Part shown: in pieces, positions 52,501 through 59,340 of the stretch | How positions within the stretch are numbered: position 1 is the stretch's first letter | How the letters are laid out: the number at the start of each line of letters is the position of its first letter | NCBI RefSeq assembly: GCF_032193805.1 | Contig: NZ_JAVBIK010000001.1 | Location: 248,001-312,000 of the forward strand | Source of the DNA: Rhodoferax potami | GTDB lineage: Bacteria > Pseudomonadota > Gammaproteobacteria > Burkholderiales > Burkholderiaceae_C | DNA: 64,000 bases | Direction: 5' to 3' | The notes under the pieces: model-generated | Seen by the model: the letters and a program-made list of their open reading frames with translations, nothing else | Databases searched by the model: none | What the model was told of the DNA's origin: nothing | Made by a program: the position numbers and the translations under genes

Positions 52501-54871
52501 TCCAGCGGTGGATGCGGGCGTTGGCCGTTTCGGGGTGGTGCGGGCCGTCTTCCAGCACCGTCACATCGGTAACCGTGGCGCAGCGCACCAGAGCGCCCTC
52601 CAGCAAGTCATGGCTCAGCACCTGCCCATCGGGAAACCGCCCGCTCAACACCTGGTGCACCGCCGCTACATTGAACAAGCCCTTGCCGGTAAAAGTGCCC
52701 TGCCCGAATACATCCTGGTACACCTCGGAGCTGGTAGCGCTGTAGGTATCAATGCCGAACTGCCCGGCAAACAGCCAGTGATAAAAGGTGCGTGCATGTT
52801 CGCCCGGCAAAGGTGCAGACACCCTAGGCTGCAGCACCCCGTAACCCTTCACGATGGTGTGGGTCGCCGGGTCAAAAATGGGCTGATTGCTGGGGTGGGC
52901 CGCAATACCCACCAGCGAGCGCAATCGCCCGGGCGGCAGCTGGGTGTCCGCATCCAGCGTGACCACATAGGGCGTGCCGGGCACCACGTGGCTCAGGGTG
53001 CCCAAATCGACAAAATCACCTTGGCCAGTTCCTGTCAGTCTGGCGACCAGGGCCTCCAGCTTGCCGCGCTTACGCTCCCAACCGATCCAGGCGTTTTCAG
53101 ACCGGCTGAAACGCCGCTCGCGGTGCAGCAGCGCAAAGCGCGGGGCCACAAGTGCCTGCCCCGGTGCAGCGTCTGCCTCGGCGGGTACTGGGTAGCGCTG
53201 GTTCAAAGCCTCGAGGGCGCGCACCGCATGGGCCAGCAACACCGGGTCGGTGGGCGTGGTTGGGGTGGCAGCGTCCAGATGGTCGGTCAACAACACAAAC
53301 TGGGCCAGAGGCTCCGGATTGGCCAGGTAGTGCAAATGGAGCCTGCGGGCCAAGGCCTCAATGCCCGGCGCATCGACCAACATGCACGGGATCACCACCG
53401 CCACCCGGTGCTCAGCGGGCAGCCCCTCTTTGAATGCCAGTCGTGGCAGGCGCCGTGGCTCCAAGGACTCGCTGGCCAAGCGGTTGACCAAGGCCACCAT
53501 CGCCTCGGAGGCCGGCACCATCACCAACAACCACAGCGCCACACGGAGCCAGGCGGAGTCGAGCGCGCGTGGCGCGCCGTGCCAGAGCACCAGCCACGCC
53601 ATCAGCGCTGCAGTGGCCAGGCCAATGGCGCCCAGGTAGAGGGGCAAGGCCCAGACGCGGCGCACACGGGCCCCGTCAAACCGCAAGTGCGCGGGCAAGC
53701 CCAGTGCCACCCGCAAGGCCCCGCCGCCCGCCCCGACCAGCCAATAGGCCGGGACCTGGGTCCCCGTCTCGCTGACTGGCGCTTTTGCCATCAGATCGAG
53801 CAGGGTCTCGGTCACATGGGCCTCGGGCTTGCCGCTGCGCTTAGCCAGCTGCTCAATGCCGTGCAATGTGGTTTCGCGGGTCATGGAGTGCTCTGCCTGG
53901 AACACCGCATTGCCCAGCAGCAGGCGGGTACACACATTGGTGCGCATCACCACTTCTGGCCAATCGGCATCCCCGATCGTGCGCAGCGAGGTCACCGAGT
54001 TGCTCACACTCAGGTTGTCGGCAGCTTGCTCTGCGCGCTGCTGCAGCAACACTGCGGGCAAGAGAGGCAACATGGTTTGCAGCCAGGTTTTGACCATCAC
54101 CCGGCTGTCCGGCAGGGTGGTTTGCAGGCGCCGGCTCATTTGCGCCAAGAACACGCCCTCCACACCCCGCAGCCGCATACGGGCTGCCAACTCCCCCAGC
54201 AGGCTGATGCTGTAGTGCTCCAGGTCATCACAGCAGCGGTTGGCCAACTCGCGTGCGGCCTTGTTGGCCGCCACCCGATCTGCCAAGCGCCGCAGGTTCT
54301 CCATCAGCACCACGCGCAGGGTGGTGGGCAATGCCCACAGCTCACTCAAGCGCAGCTCGCAGCTCTGCTGATAGGCGTTCAGAAAATGCACCAGCAAGGA
54401 CTCATCGAATGCGCCATCGGTGTGCGCTACAAACGCCCAGGCCACGCCGTAGACCCGCGGCAGGCCCGCCAGAGGTGGCTGCACCAGTACCGGCAGGCCC
54501 TTGAAATAGTTGGACGGCAGGCCCTCATCCACCTCTTTGAACTGGGCCTCCAGCAAATGGAAGTTTTCCAACAGCCATTCGGCAGCCGGGCTGATGTCGT
54601 ACCCGGTGCGCGCTTGGCTGCCGATATACGCATTTACGCTGCGCAGGCGTTGAATGTTGTCTTGCAAGCGGGGGGTAAAACTCTCCCGGTGGCTGCGCTC
54701 CCTAACGACCTTGTGGGTCAGCCCAAGGCTGATGCCGTGCCGCTCAAAGCGCTCCATCCCGAACACCTCGGACCGGATCGGCGCGTCCAGCGGGCCGGCA
54801 TCCAAGCCGAGTGCGGACCACAGGCCGTCCGGTACCTGCTCCAGTACCTCGTTCCAACGGGCCGGCGGCAT
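46517..54871 (-). CDS. cyclic beta-1,2-glucan synthase (NdvB/ChvB/Cgs-like)
   Basis: This 2784-residue polytopic enzyme has an N-terminal cytoplasmic region, membrane segments near residue 410-480, a GT84-type glycosyltransferase with VVTLDADTQLPPG (about 637) and RIHRWTRGDWQLI (about 785), further membrane helices, a glycoamylase-like domain with TPVGTFMAHHQGMAL, and C-terminal beta-sandwich plus GH94 phosphorylase modules with TGDWNDGMN (about 2444-2450). These are the initiation, elongation, cyclisation and chain-length modules of cyclic glucan synthases. Product would be periplasmic osmoregulatory cyclic glucan. Full family length; tightly coupled to the small gene upstream. Confidence 0.88.
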   Translation of the reverse strand: MPPARWNEVLEQVPDGLWSALGLDAGPLDAPIRSEVFGMERFERHGISLGLTHKVVRERSHRESFTPRLQDNIQRLRSVNAYIGSQARTGYDISPAAEWLLENFHLLEAQFKEVDEGLPSNYFKGLPVLVQPPLAGLPRVYGVAWAFVAHTDGAFDESLLVHFLNAYQQSCELRLSELWALPTTLRVVLMENLRRLADRVAANKAARELANRCCDDLEHYSISLLGELAARMRLRGVEGVFLAQMSRRLQTTLPDSRVMVKTWLQTMLPLLPAVLLQQRAEQAADNLSVSNSVTSLRTIGDADWPEVVMRTNVCTRLLLGNAVFQAEHSMTRETTLHGIEQLAKRSGKPEAHVTETLLDLMAKAPVSETGTQVPAYWLVGAGGGALRVALGLPAHLRFDGARVRRVWALPLYLGAIGLATAALMAWLVLWHGAPRALDSAWLRVALWLLVMVPASEAMVALVNRLASESLEPRRLPRLAFKEGLPAEHRVAVVIPCMLVDAPGIEALARRLHLHYLANPEPLAQFVLLTDHLDAATPTTPTDPVLLAHAVRALEALNQRYPVPAEADAAPGQALVAPRFALLHRERRFSRSENAWIGWERKRGKLEALVARLTGTGQGDFVDLGTLSHVVPGTPYVVTLDADTQLPPGRLRSLVGIAAHPSNQPIFDPATHTIVKGYGVLQPRVSAPLPGEHARTFYHWLFAGQFGIDTYSATSSEVYQDVFGQGTFTGKGLFNVAAVHQVLSGRFPDGQVLSHDLLEGALVRCATVTDVTVLEDGPHHPETANARIHRWTRGDWQLIPFMVRYRQYGISFLNLWKMLDNLRRSLVAPACLALLLMSVSGIGLEPVFALLLVLLAYTAGPFIGAVAGLVPGRPHLELRYFYACAGVDFARVLALGVWQCMQLLRQSMLAVDAVWRSLYRLAISRSGLLEWTTAASVQAGSSTRLSAMLRTHAGLVVLTLAGAAALAPWITLPAWATAWAVLWFLSPFALWLACQSQWSRRIDMPDAAGVAYLQGVAQDTWRFFERCVTVQDHCLPPDNLQVLPFEMLAHRTSPTNIGLYLLSCACAAQAGWISMADLATRLRATLDTLDKLPRHEGHFLNWYDTQTLAVLLPAYVSTVDSGNLSGHLLTTAQACLDFCTEGRDGVSVACDAQSAELQVLARRMQALALAPDYRFLYSTRRRLFHIGYRVREQELDNSFYDLLASESRLTSLLAIAKGDVDAAHWGALGRIVCLYGVQPGLKSWSGSMFEYLMPSLMLDEPRGSLLQSACEHAVGAQRAFGEQQGVPWGVSESAYAGRDSSMAYQYAPQGVPSLALRRTPLDELVVAPYATLMALMVSPHAAIANLQRLEGLGMRREWGFMEALDYTPVRQTGVELFTPVGTFMAHHQGMALASLTNLLHRDIVKRWGMADPHMEAVSSLLHERVPKEIRKPTGLPQPVVEQRLQTRPPGLVRQLVPGQHAVEPSQLLSNGRYGTVVRANGAGASHWGTTAISRFRDDALRDAFGHFVFCRKLGSAGLPRYSITRSPAPDPAADYRCSFQPDRAIFHCTTPRWESRMTVWVSPEDDIEFRQVELHNTGDEVLELELSCCWEVALNAQGADEAHPAFSKLFVHSEWLVAQRALLFQRNPRVPTEPAVCAVHFLAHTDATVLSVQACADRQVWLGRNCKPGRDSGWSQGMRHGEAYFQGAGPGSSGLDPVAALSVRIRLAPFAKAQLTFASAAAAGTALLHALIDKYQQSSHVLRASSMSSTLAGIRLRSLQISPDTLTAMQSITTALLFVLSKPSALRRAALPIQSKVCDKRLLWRIGLSGDRPILLVSISVLQGLGLVRALSQTMRMWAWAGIGCDLVVLNAELASYHLSLQRELTVLCDRLNSEHPKEDANTSIGMWVLRDDAVSDDERSTLHALARMFLDADGRPLLHHVQAWSASHDLDAQQRATHPRRAPGAAASALPAAVRVSTGAFAANGEAFRFLVSRESRPLRPWVNVLANDAFGTVLSEAGGGFTWACNSRLNQLTPWSNDPVADPPGEWLWLQDLDASPKAVWSLSPDAWALPGVEYTVSHTQGMTRIRHRRGYLEVEVLWLVDVARQLKQVQVLVHNQGAADVRLRCTGMVEWVLGAALRDRMSTASAAYISATEAVLLCSQREQAAGLGGGTAFWACLTPHESSSKAGRLQWTTDRRRFFDSTGALSVPDLMAGDEGTNAPEASGSDPCAALSIPLDVPAGQSRSHVFLMGYAADADAALALARQALTVVPAHRIHELSAHWNRRLGQITITTPDPLMDALVNRWLLYQTLACRMAAKAGFYQAGGATGFRDQLQDAMALVQTEPATLRAHIKLCASRQFAAGDVQHWWHDPGGAGVRTRMSDDLLWLPQALTRYVQATGDHTVLDEQVPFLEGPLLEPEQEDAYFAPPATAGTATVYEHAALALDHSLQVGAHGLPLIGTGDWNDGMNAVGPLGKGESVWLAWFLVQLVRNWAPVARARGEKARAQRWELAADGWHAALAGPAWDGQWYARAFFDDGSPLGSHTLQECRIDLIAQAWAVLSQAAPPERAAQAMQAAHHELTDPALGLIKLLAPPLQHQVPSAGYIQSYPPGVRENGGQYSHAGVWALIAMAQLHREAGSDLPYRYFCDLSPAHRSADPVRGPVYGLEPYAMAGDVYGAPPYAGRGGWSWYTGSAAWMYRAATESIFGLEFGPQRLCFRPCFPEHWDQAHMQLRLPDCVLEVRFDKPLVEETHMVSVRRVTTLAVGEWLNYAALRGVHQVELQMPAHRQFDSVPTSGAVRTTV

Positions 54872-54874
54872 GCC

Positions 54875-55141
54875 CTACGCCGCCAGGGCGAAACCCGCCC
54901 CGAGCACCAACACCGCGACCACCACAAATGTCATCAGCCGCACACGCACCATGCCACCAGCCCAGCCCGCAGCACGGTGTAGGCGTTCGGTATGGCTCAC
55001 CCGCCTACTGCAATGTTGCACATGGGAGGACAGGCTCCAAAGGTCAAAAGACGAGGTTTCAGCCGCATCCGGGTAGGCAGCAGTGCTCCAGCGCGCCAAA
55101 CACTGCGAAATGGGACACGGTAAATCAGTCGAATGGGTCAT
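54875..55141 (-). CDS. small membrane protein coupled to the glucan synthase gene
   Basis: The 88-residue product begins MTHSTDLPCPISQC after a strong AAGGAG box and ends with one hydrophobic segment (VRLMTFVVVAVLVLGAGFALAA) at its C-terminus, so it is a tail-anchored protein. Its stop lies 3 nt before the glucan synthase ATG. No family recognised. The arrangement suggests an accessory subunit or a leader that couples translation of the giant gene. Confidence 0.7.
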   Translation of the reverse strand: MTHSTDLPCPISQCLARWSTAAYPDAAETSSFDLWSLSSHVQHCSRRVSHTERLHRAAGWAGGMVRVRLMTFVVVAVLVLGAGFALAA

Positions 55142-55248
55142 ACGGGTACTCCTTGGGATGGGCGATGCCAACAGCAGCAGCGGGGCAATCTGAGAGCGCT
55201 TGCTCGCCCCGTGCACAGGGAGCCCATGCTGCGCCCGGCCGCCCGCAA

Positions 55249-55314
55249 GGTCTGTTCGGAAGCGAACGGTTTGCCATCGCCCGCCCTTCGCAAAGGTGCG
55301 CTACCGCACAGACC
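55249..55314. promoter_or_regulatory. inverted arms GGTCTGT/ACAGACC upstream of the first Crp gene
   Basis: GGTCTGT (55249-55255) and ACAGACC (55308-55314) are inverted arms in the 260-bp gap between the glucan synthase operon and the Crp/Fnr gene. The same arms occur at 56874-56920. The rest of the gap holds no gene I can support. Confidence 0.45.
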
Positions 55315-55401
55315 ACTGAACACGGAGGCATACACTGCTCCGCAGCACGGGCCATCGATCCGGTGAGTCCGGCTGACAGGGAAAACACAACAGAGGTATT
55401 T

Positions 55402-56121
55402 ATGCCCGCCAACACCGACTCGCGCCGCAACCAGTTGATTGCCTCTTTACCGGATGCCGAATGGGTCCGATGGCAGCCCCACCTGGAGCTTGTGGAGCTC
55501 ACCTTGGGCAAGGTTCTTTATGAGTCGGGGGCCATCCAGCGCCATGTGTACTTTCCCACCAGCGCCATCGTCTCGCTGTTGTATGTGCTCGAAAACGGTG
55601 CCTCGGCTGAAATTGCCGTGGTGGGCCTCGAGGGAGTGGTGGGTGTCTCGCTTTTCATGGGCGGTGGCTCGACTCCCAGCCGCGCCGTGGTGCAAAGCGC
55701 CGGACAAGGCTTCCGGCTGAGCTCGCAAATGATGAGAGAAGAGTTCAACCGCTCAGGGCCGGTGATGCACCTGATGCTGCGCTACACCCAGGCGCTGATC
55801 ACCCAAATGGCCCAAACCGCGGTCTGTAATCGGCACCACTCACTCGACCAGCAGCTCTGCCGCTGGCTGCTCTTGAGCCTGGACCGCTTACGCGGCAGCG
55901 AGTTGGTGATGACGCAGGAGCTCATTGCCAACATGCTGGGCGTGCGGCGGGAGGGCGTCACCGAGGCCGCGCTCAAGCTGCAACGCGCCGGCCTTATCAG
56001 CTACGCCCGCGGGCACATCAGCGTTCTGGACCGCCCCGGCCTGGAAAAGCGGACCTGCGAATGCTATGAGGTGGTCAAAAAAGAATACGACCGGCTCTTG
56101 CCGGCGACTGTGGCGGTTTAA
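55402..56121 (+). CDS. Crp/Fnr-family transcriptional regulator 1
   Basis: The 239-residue protein has a cyclic-nucleotide-binding-type beta-roll (QRHVYFPTSAIVSLLYVLENGASAEIAVVGLEGVVGVSLFMGG) and a C-terminal winged helix (MTQELIANMLGVRREGVTEAALKLQRAGLISYARGHISVLDR). It lacks the FNR cysteine cluster, and the cAMP-contacting residues of E. coli Crp are not recognisable, so its signal is unknown. The ATG at 55402 follows AGAGG. Its end overlaps the convergent second Crp-like gene by 4 bp. Confidence 0.9.
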   Translation: MPANTDSRRNQLIASLPDAEWVRWQPHLELVELTLGKVLYESGAIQRHVYFPTSAIVSLLYVLENGASAEIAVVGLEGVVGVSLFMGGGSTPSRAVVQSAGQGFRLSSQMMREEFNRSGPVMHLMLRYTQALITQMAQTAVCNRHHSLDQQLCRWLLLSLDRLRGSELVMTQELIANMLGVRREGVTEAALKLQRAGLISYARGHISVLDRPGLEKRTCECYEVVKKEYDRLLPATVAV

Positions 56122-56825
56122 AGGTCTCCCTGCACCGGCCGGTGAAAGATGGCCTCGTAAATCGATGAGTCCCGGGCGTAACACAGGCACGAGACGGCTT
56201 TGAGGCCGCGGCGATCCACCACCGTCAATATGCCGCGGTGGTAGTGGATCAGCCCTTGTGCCTGCAGCTCGCTGGCAGCGTTGGTAACACTCACCCGGCG
56301 CACCCCCAGCATCGTGGACAAAAACTCCTGGGTCATCGGAAAGGTGTTCGCCGGTGATCGGTCCTGGCACATCAGCAGCCACCGGGCGAGCCGGGGCAAC
56401 ACCTCATGGAAGCGGATGCACGCACTCCCCTGTGACAGCTGGGTCTGCACCACATAGGCGTAAGAGAACAACACCTTGCGCAGGCCGACGGAGTCCGCCA
56501 GTACCGCCCTGAATGCCCGGCCATCCACACGCCAGGCCCACCCGCCCTCTTGGACCAGCGCTTTCACCACCGCCACAGGCACGCCCAGGGCAACCCCAAG
56601 CCCTAACATGCCCTCGGGCCCCACCATGCCCACCTCCACCACATGCGCATCGCCCGCATCGGCCAGCAGCGAGACATAGCCTTCCAGGGGAAAGTACACA
56701 TGGGCCTGGTGCCCGCCGGGCGTCCACAGCACGTCCTTGAATGCGAGCGGCACGCAGGTACCCGCCACCCTGATTTTTCGCTGGTCTATTTGCGACAAAC
56801 TGGCGAGTAAGCGGTTGCGTTGCAT
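56118..56825 (-). CDS. Crp/Fnr-family transcriptional regulator 2
   Basis: The 235-residue protein shares the architecture of its convergent neighbour: beta-roll (AHVYFPLEGYVSLLADAGDAHVVEVGMVGPEGMLGLGVALGV) and winged helix (MTQEFLSTMLGVRRVSVTNAASELQAQGLIHYHRGILTVVDRRGL). The two are clear paralogues. Start is the Met at 56825 (MQRNRLLASLSQID) or six codons earlier. It is divergent from the small gene/diguanylate cyclase pair. Confidence 0.9.
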   Translation of the reverse strand: MQRNRLLASLSQIDQRKIRVAGTCVPLAFKDVLWTPGGHQAHVYFPLEGYVSLLADAGDAHVVEVGMVGPEGMLGLGVALGVPVAVVKALVQEGGWAWRVDGRAFRAVLADSVGLRKVLFSYAYVVQTQLSQGSACIRFHEVLPRLARWLLMCQDRSPANTFPMTQEFLSTMLGVRRVSVTNAASELQAQGLIHYHRGILTVVDRRGLKAVSCLCYARDSSIYEAIFHRPVQGDL

Positions 56826-56873
56826 CGGGGGACCTTGCTTCAAAAACTGCAGACTAACCCCCTGCTCGACTCC

Positions 56874-56920
56874 GGGTCTGTACGGTCGGCGCAGACGCTT
56901 GTTCGCTCGCGCACAGACCC
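56874..56920. promoter_or_regulatory. 8-bp inverted repeat GGGTCTGT/ACAGACCC (candidate Crp-family operator)
   Basis: Perfect inverted arms at 56874-56881 and 56913-56920 in the divergent gap between the second Crp gene and the diguanylate cyclase operon. The arms match those upstream of the first Crp gene, which suggests a shared regulator. Confidence 0.55.
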
Positions 56921-56972
56921 TGCCGGGACCAAGGTTTACAACCCTTTACATCCCCACCACAAGGAGTGCGCC

Positions 56973-57203
56973 ATGACTTGCATCACCACCAGCAAACGGC
57001 ACCGTCAACCGGTGTTTGACAACGACCCGGACCGCCAAACGAGTGTCTTTCCTGAAGGCACTGCAAGCACCGGCGCACGCCCTGCCCGCAAACCCACACT
57101 GACCCTGCACCTCAGCCACCGGGCACCTGCGGGAGATGCCAATCAGGCAGCAGCCCAAGGGCCCACCCAGCTCTCGCTGTTAGACACGGAATCCACGGTA
57201 TGA
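56973..57203 (+). CDS. 76-residue hypothetical protein coupled to diguanylate cyclase
   Basis: A strong AAGGAG box precedes the ATG. The product is hydrophilic and probably disordered (RQPVFDNDPDRQTSVFPEG, ARPARKPTLTLHLSHRAPAGD), without signal or membrane segment. The stop overlaps the cyclase ATG. No family recognised. Confidence 0.6.
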   Translation: MTCITTSKRHRQPVFDNDPDRQTSVFPEGTASTGARPARKPTLTLHLSHRAPAGDANQAAAQGPTQLSLLDTESTV

Positions 57204-57910
57204 GCGCTCGCCCCACCCCGGCCAACTTCAAGTTGCACGTGCCGGACGGCGCATTCAACAACGGCCACCACGCCGAGCCTTCTGCCCTGGAGGGTGCGCT
57301 GCTCTCCAACGCGCAACTGCGTGAGCAAGTCACCCAGCTGCGCAATGCCTTGGTCAGGACCCAGCGTGACCTTGCAGGCACCCGTGCGGGCGAGCGCAGC
57401 GCGCGTCACCTTGCGCGGCACGATGGCCTGACCCGGCTACCGAACCGGGCGTACTTTGAGGCGTGCCTGCAAGAGTCGCTCAATGAGCAATTGGCCCACC
57501 AGCGCGGCCTGGCCTTGTTCTTTCTGGATCTGGATGATTTCAAGCACATTAACGACACCCATGGCCATGCAATGGGCGACAACCTGCTGCAAATTGTGGC
57601 GGCGCGCCTCAACCAGTCGGTGCGCAAAGAAGACATGGTGTGCCGCTTGGGCGGAGACGAGTTTGCCTGTTTGTTGCGCGGCTCCAACCAGGTCCGGCAA
57701 CTAATGCAACTGGCCGCCAAATTGTTTGACTCGGTCGCCGCACCCTGCCATTTACAGGCCTGTGAACTGACGGTGCGGCCAAGTATTGGTATTGCGATTT
57801 GCCCACCGTGCGACATCACTGGCAGCGAGCTGCTGGCCCGCGCGGATGCCGCCATGTACCGCGCCAAGCGGGAACAAACGGGTTATGCCTTCTTTGAGGC
57901 TCCAGCCTGA
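57200..57910 (+). CDS. diguanylate cyclase (GGDEF domain)
   Basis: The 236-residue protein has a coiled-coil-like N-terminus (LLSNAQLREQVTQLRNALVRTQRDLAGTRAGE) and a GGDEF domain with DGLTRLPNRAYFE, FFLDLDDFKHINDTHGHAMGD and intact active site GGDEF (151-155), so it should make cyclic di-GMP. No RxxD inhibitory site is seen upstream of GGDEF. No sensor domain or membrane segment is present. Control may come through the Crp-like regulators and the coupled 76-residue protein. Confidence 0.9.
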   Translation: MSARPTPANFKLHVPDGAFNNGHHAEPSALEGALLSNAQLREQVTQLRNALVRTQRDLAGTRAGERSARHLARHDGLTRLPNRAYFEACLQESLNEQLAHQRGLALFFLDLDDFKHINDTHGHAMGDNLLQIVAARLNQSVRKEDMVCRLGGDEFACLLRGSNQVRQLMQLAAKLFDSVAAPCHLQACELTVRPSIGIAICPPCDITGSELLARADAAMYRAKREQTGYAFFEAPA

Positions 57911-58239
57911 GGCGTGCGCCCCGGCTGACGGGGCTTGCGCGGCTGCATGGCCGCCAACACGGCCCCACCCACCATGCGACACACCGATTGCGCGACCGCC
58001 ACCTTCACAGCCGTGCTCGGCTGGAACCAGCGCCATGGCTTGACCGACGCCACCACCACAACCCCGGCGACCACCATCAGTACCGTTGCCAAAGGGTAAT
58101 GTTGCGCCATTTGCCTGGCAGCTTGGCGCGCCATGACCAACTCGGGCCACGTGTCAGCCCTTAACACCTGCTGCATGTTGAGGCGGCTCGCCTCCAGGCG
58201 CTGCGCGGGGGTGACGACTACGGGGCTGGCGATCGTCAT
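57883..58239 (-). CDS. hypothetical single-pass membrane protein, third gene of a YqjD/YqjE-type operon
   Basis: The 118-residue product has a helical N-terminus (QRLEASRLNMQQVLRADTWPELVMARQAARQMAQHYP), one membrane segment (LATVLMVVAGVVVVASV) and a basic tail (RKPRQPGRTPQAGASKKA). Order and size resemble YqjK in yqjDEK operons, but sequence similarity is not evident by eye. It overlaps the YqjE-like gene by ATGA and the convergent cyclase gene by 28 bp. Confidence 0.7.
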   Translation of the reverse strand: MTIASPVVVTPAQRLEASRLNMQQVLRADTWPELVMARQAARQMAQHYPLATVLMVVAGVVVVASVKPWRWFQPSTAVKVAVAQSVCRMVGGAVLAAMQPRKPRQPGRTPQAGASKKA

Positions 58240-58625
58240 AACCCGCCCGGCGACAACATGTTGCGGTCAGCCTCCCATTGCACCCGCATTTCATCGAGGC
58301 CCGGAGCAGCAGGCCCCCGCACTACAGCCCATCCGCACAACAGCGCACCCAAAAATGCGACTGAGGGCACCACTATCAACACTGCCCACCCCACAGGCAA
58401 CACGCTGGCCAATATCACCGCCACCCCTGCGAGGGTGAGACCCACAAATGCCAGTAATACTGCGCCAACCAACCACAAGCCTTTGACAAGCCAAAAAGCC
58501 GCCCATGTGGTGCTTTCATCGCGCAACAGGTCGGCATAGGCTTGGGCATGTTCCAGCAACAAATCCGGGCGCTCTTGTAACAGCGCCCAGACTGCACCGG
58601 CCGCACGGGTAGTTTGTGCGGCCAT
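58236..58625 (-). CDS. YqjE-like membrane protein (phage-holin-superfamily fold)
   Basis: The 129-residue product has an amphipathic N-terminus (ALLQERPDLLLEHAQAYADLLRDE) and two membrane helices (GLWLVGAVLLAFVGLTLAGVAVILA and VGWAVLIVVPSVAFLGALLCGW), as in the YqjE family. It is the middle gene of a three-gene operon. Function in envelope or ribosome-associated stress responses is inferred from YqjD partners. Confidence 0.78.
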   Translation of the reverse strand: MAAQTTRAAGAVWALLQERPDLLLEHAQAYADLLRDESTTWAAFWLVKGLWLVGAVLLAFVGLTLAGVAVILASVLPVGWAVLIVVPSVAFLGALLCGWAVVRGPAAPGLDEMRVQWEADRNMLSPGGL

Positions 58626-58628
58626 CGT

Positions 58629-58928
58629 TCAATGGCTGTGGTGTGAACGACCACGCAACATCAGGCCCACCACGCCCATCAGCACGGCGCCGGCTGCGGC
58701 TGCCATCAGCAAAGACTTGAGCGGCTCCTCACGCACATAGGTGTTGACTTGCGCTTGGGTGCGCTCTGCGCCTTCCTTAAAAAATGTGCGGTTCTCGCGC
58801 AAGGCATCAGCGCCGCGTTGCAACAAGCCATCGGCTTGCTGGGCGGCGTGGTTGAGCACGGGCATGACATCTGACTCGAGGGGGCCGTTGGCGCCGAGTG
58901 CGTTGGAAAGCGGATTGGAATAGCTCAT
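58629..58928 (-). CDS. DUF883/ElaB-YqjD-family protein
   Basis: The 99-residue product has a long amphipathic helix (LNHAAQQADGLLQRGADALRENRTFFKEGAERTQAQVNTYVREEP) and one C-terminal membrane anchor (SLLMAAAAGAVLMGVVGLMLRG), the hallmark of the ElaB/YqjD family of inner-membrane, ribosome-binding stress proteins. The ATG at 58928 has an AAGGA box. First gene of the operon. Confidence 0.85.
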   Translation of the reverse strand: MSYSNPLSNALGANGPLESDVMPVLNHAAQQADGLLQRGADALRENRTFFKEGAERTQAQVNTYVREEPLKSLLMAAAAGAVLMGVVGLMLRGRSHHSH

Positions 58929-58978
58929 GGGAATGTCCTTATCAGTGGTATCGATGAAGAGAGGCGGCAGATGCCGTC

Positions 58979-59194
58979 TCACGGTTTGGTGACCTCGTGG
59001 CCGATCACGCCGCCAACGGCTGCGCCGCCCAGGGTGCCCAAAGTGCCGCCCCCCAGGACCGCACCGCCCACGGCGCCTACACCGGCACCGATGGCGGTGC
59101 CTTTTTCTTGTGATGACATGCCTGCACAGCCAGCCAGGCTGGCCAGGGTGACTGCATAAATGGCCGCAAAGGCCGTGGATTTTTGGAGTTGCAT
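58979..59194 (-). CDS. glycine-zipper lipoprotein
   Basis: The 71-residue product has a lipoprotein signal (STAFAAIYAVTLASLAGC) and a glycine-zipper membrane hairpin (AIGAGVGAVGGAVLGGGTLGTLGGAAVGGVIGHEV). Such proteins sit in the outer membrane and respond to envelope stress. It lies 50 bp upstream of the DUF883 gene in the same direction. Confidence 0.85.
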   Translation of the reverse strand: MQLQKSTAFAAIYAVTLASLAGCAGMSSQEKGTAIGAGVGAVGGAVLGGGTLGTLGGAAVGGVIGHEVTKP

Positions 59195-59340
59195 AGCGCT
59201 TCCTGGTTGGCGTCACAAAAATCGGGACGCAACTCCAAAGAAGGCACTGCGTCACGCCTCGATCCTCTTGCACCTGCTTTACCAGGGGCGAGAGGTCCGA
59301 TGCATGAAGCTTAGGCAGCAGGGACGCTGCGGTCTGTCTG

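Noticed and set aside
52508..54982. 824-codon plus-strand frame opposite the glucan synthase gene
   Set aside because: Long antisense frames are common in GC-rich DNA; no motif was seen, and the minus strand encodes recognisable GT domains.
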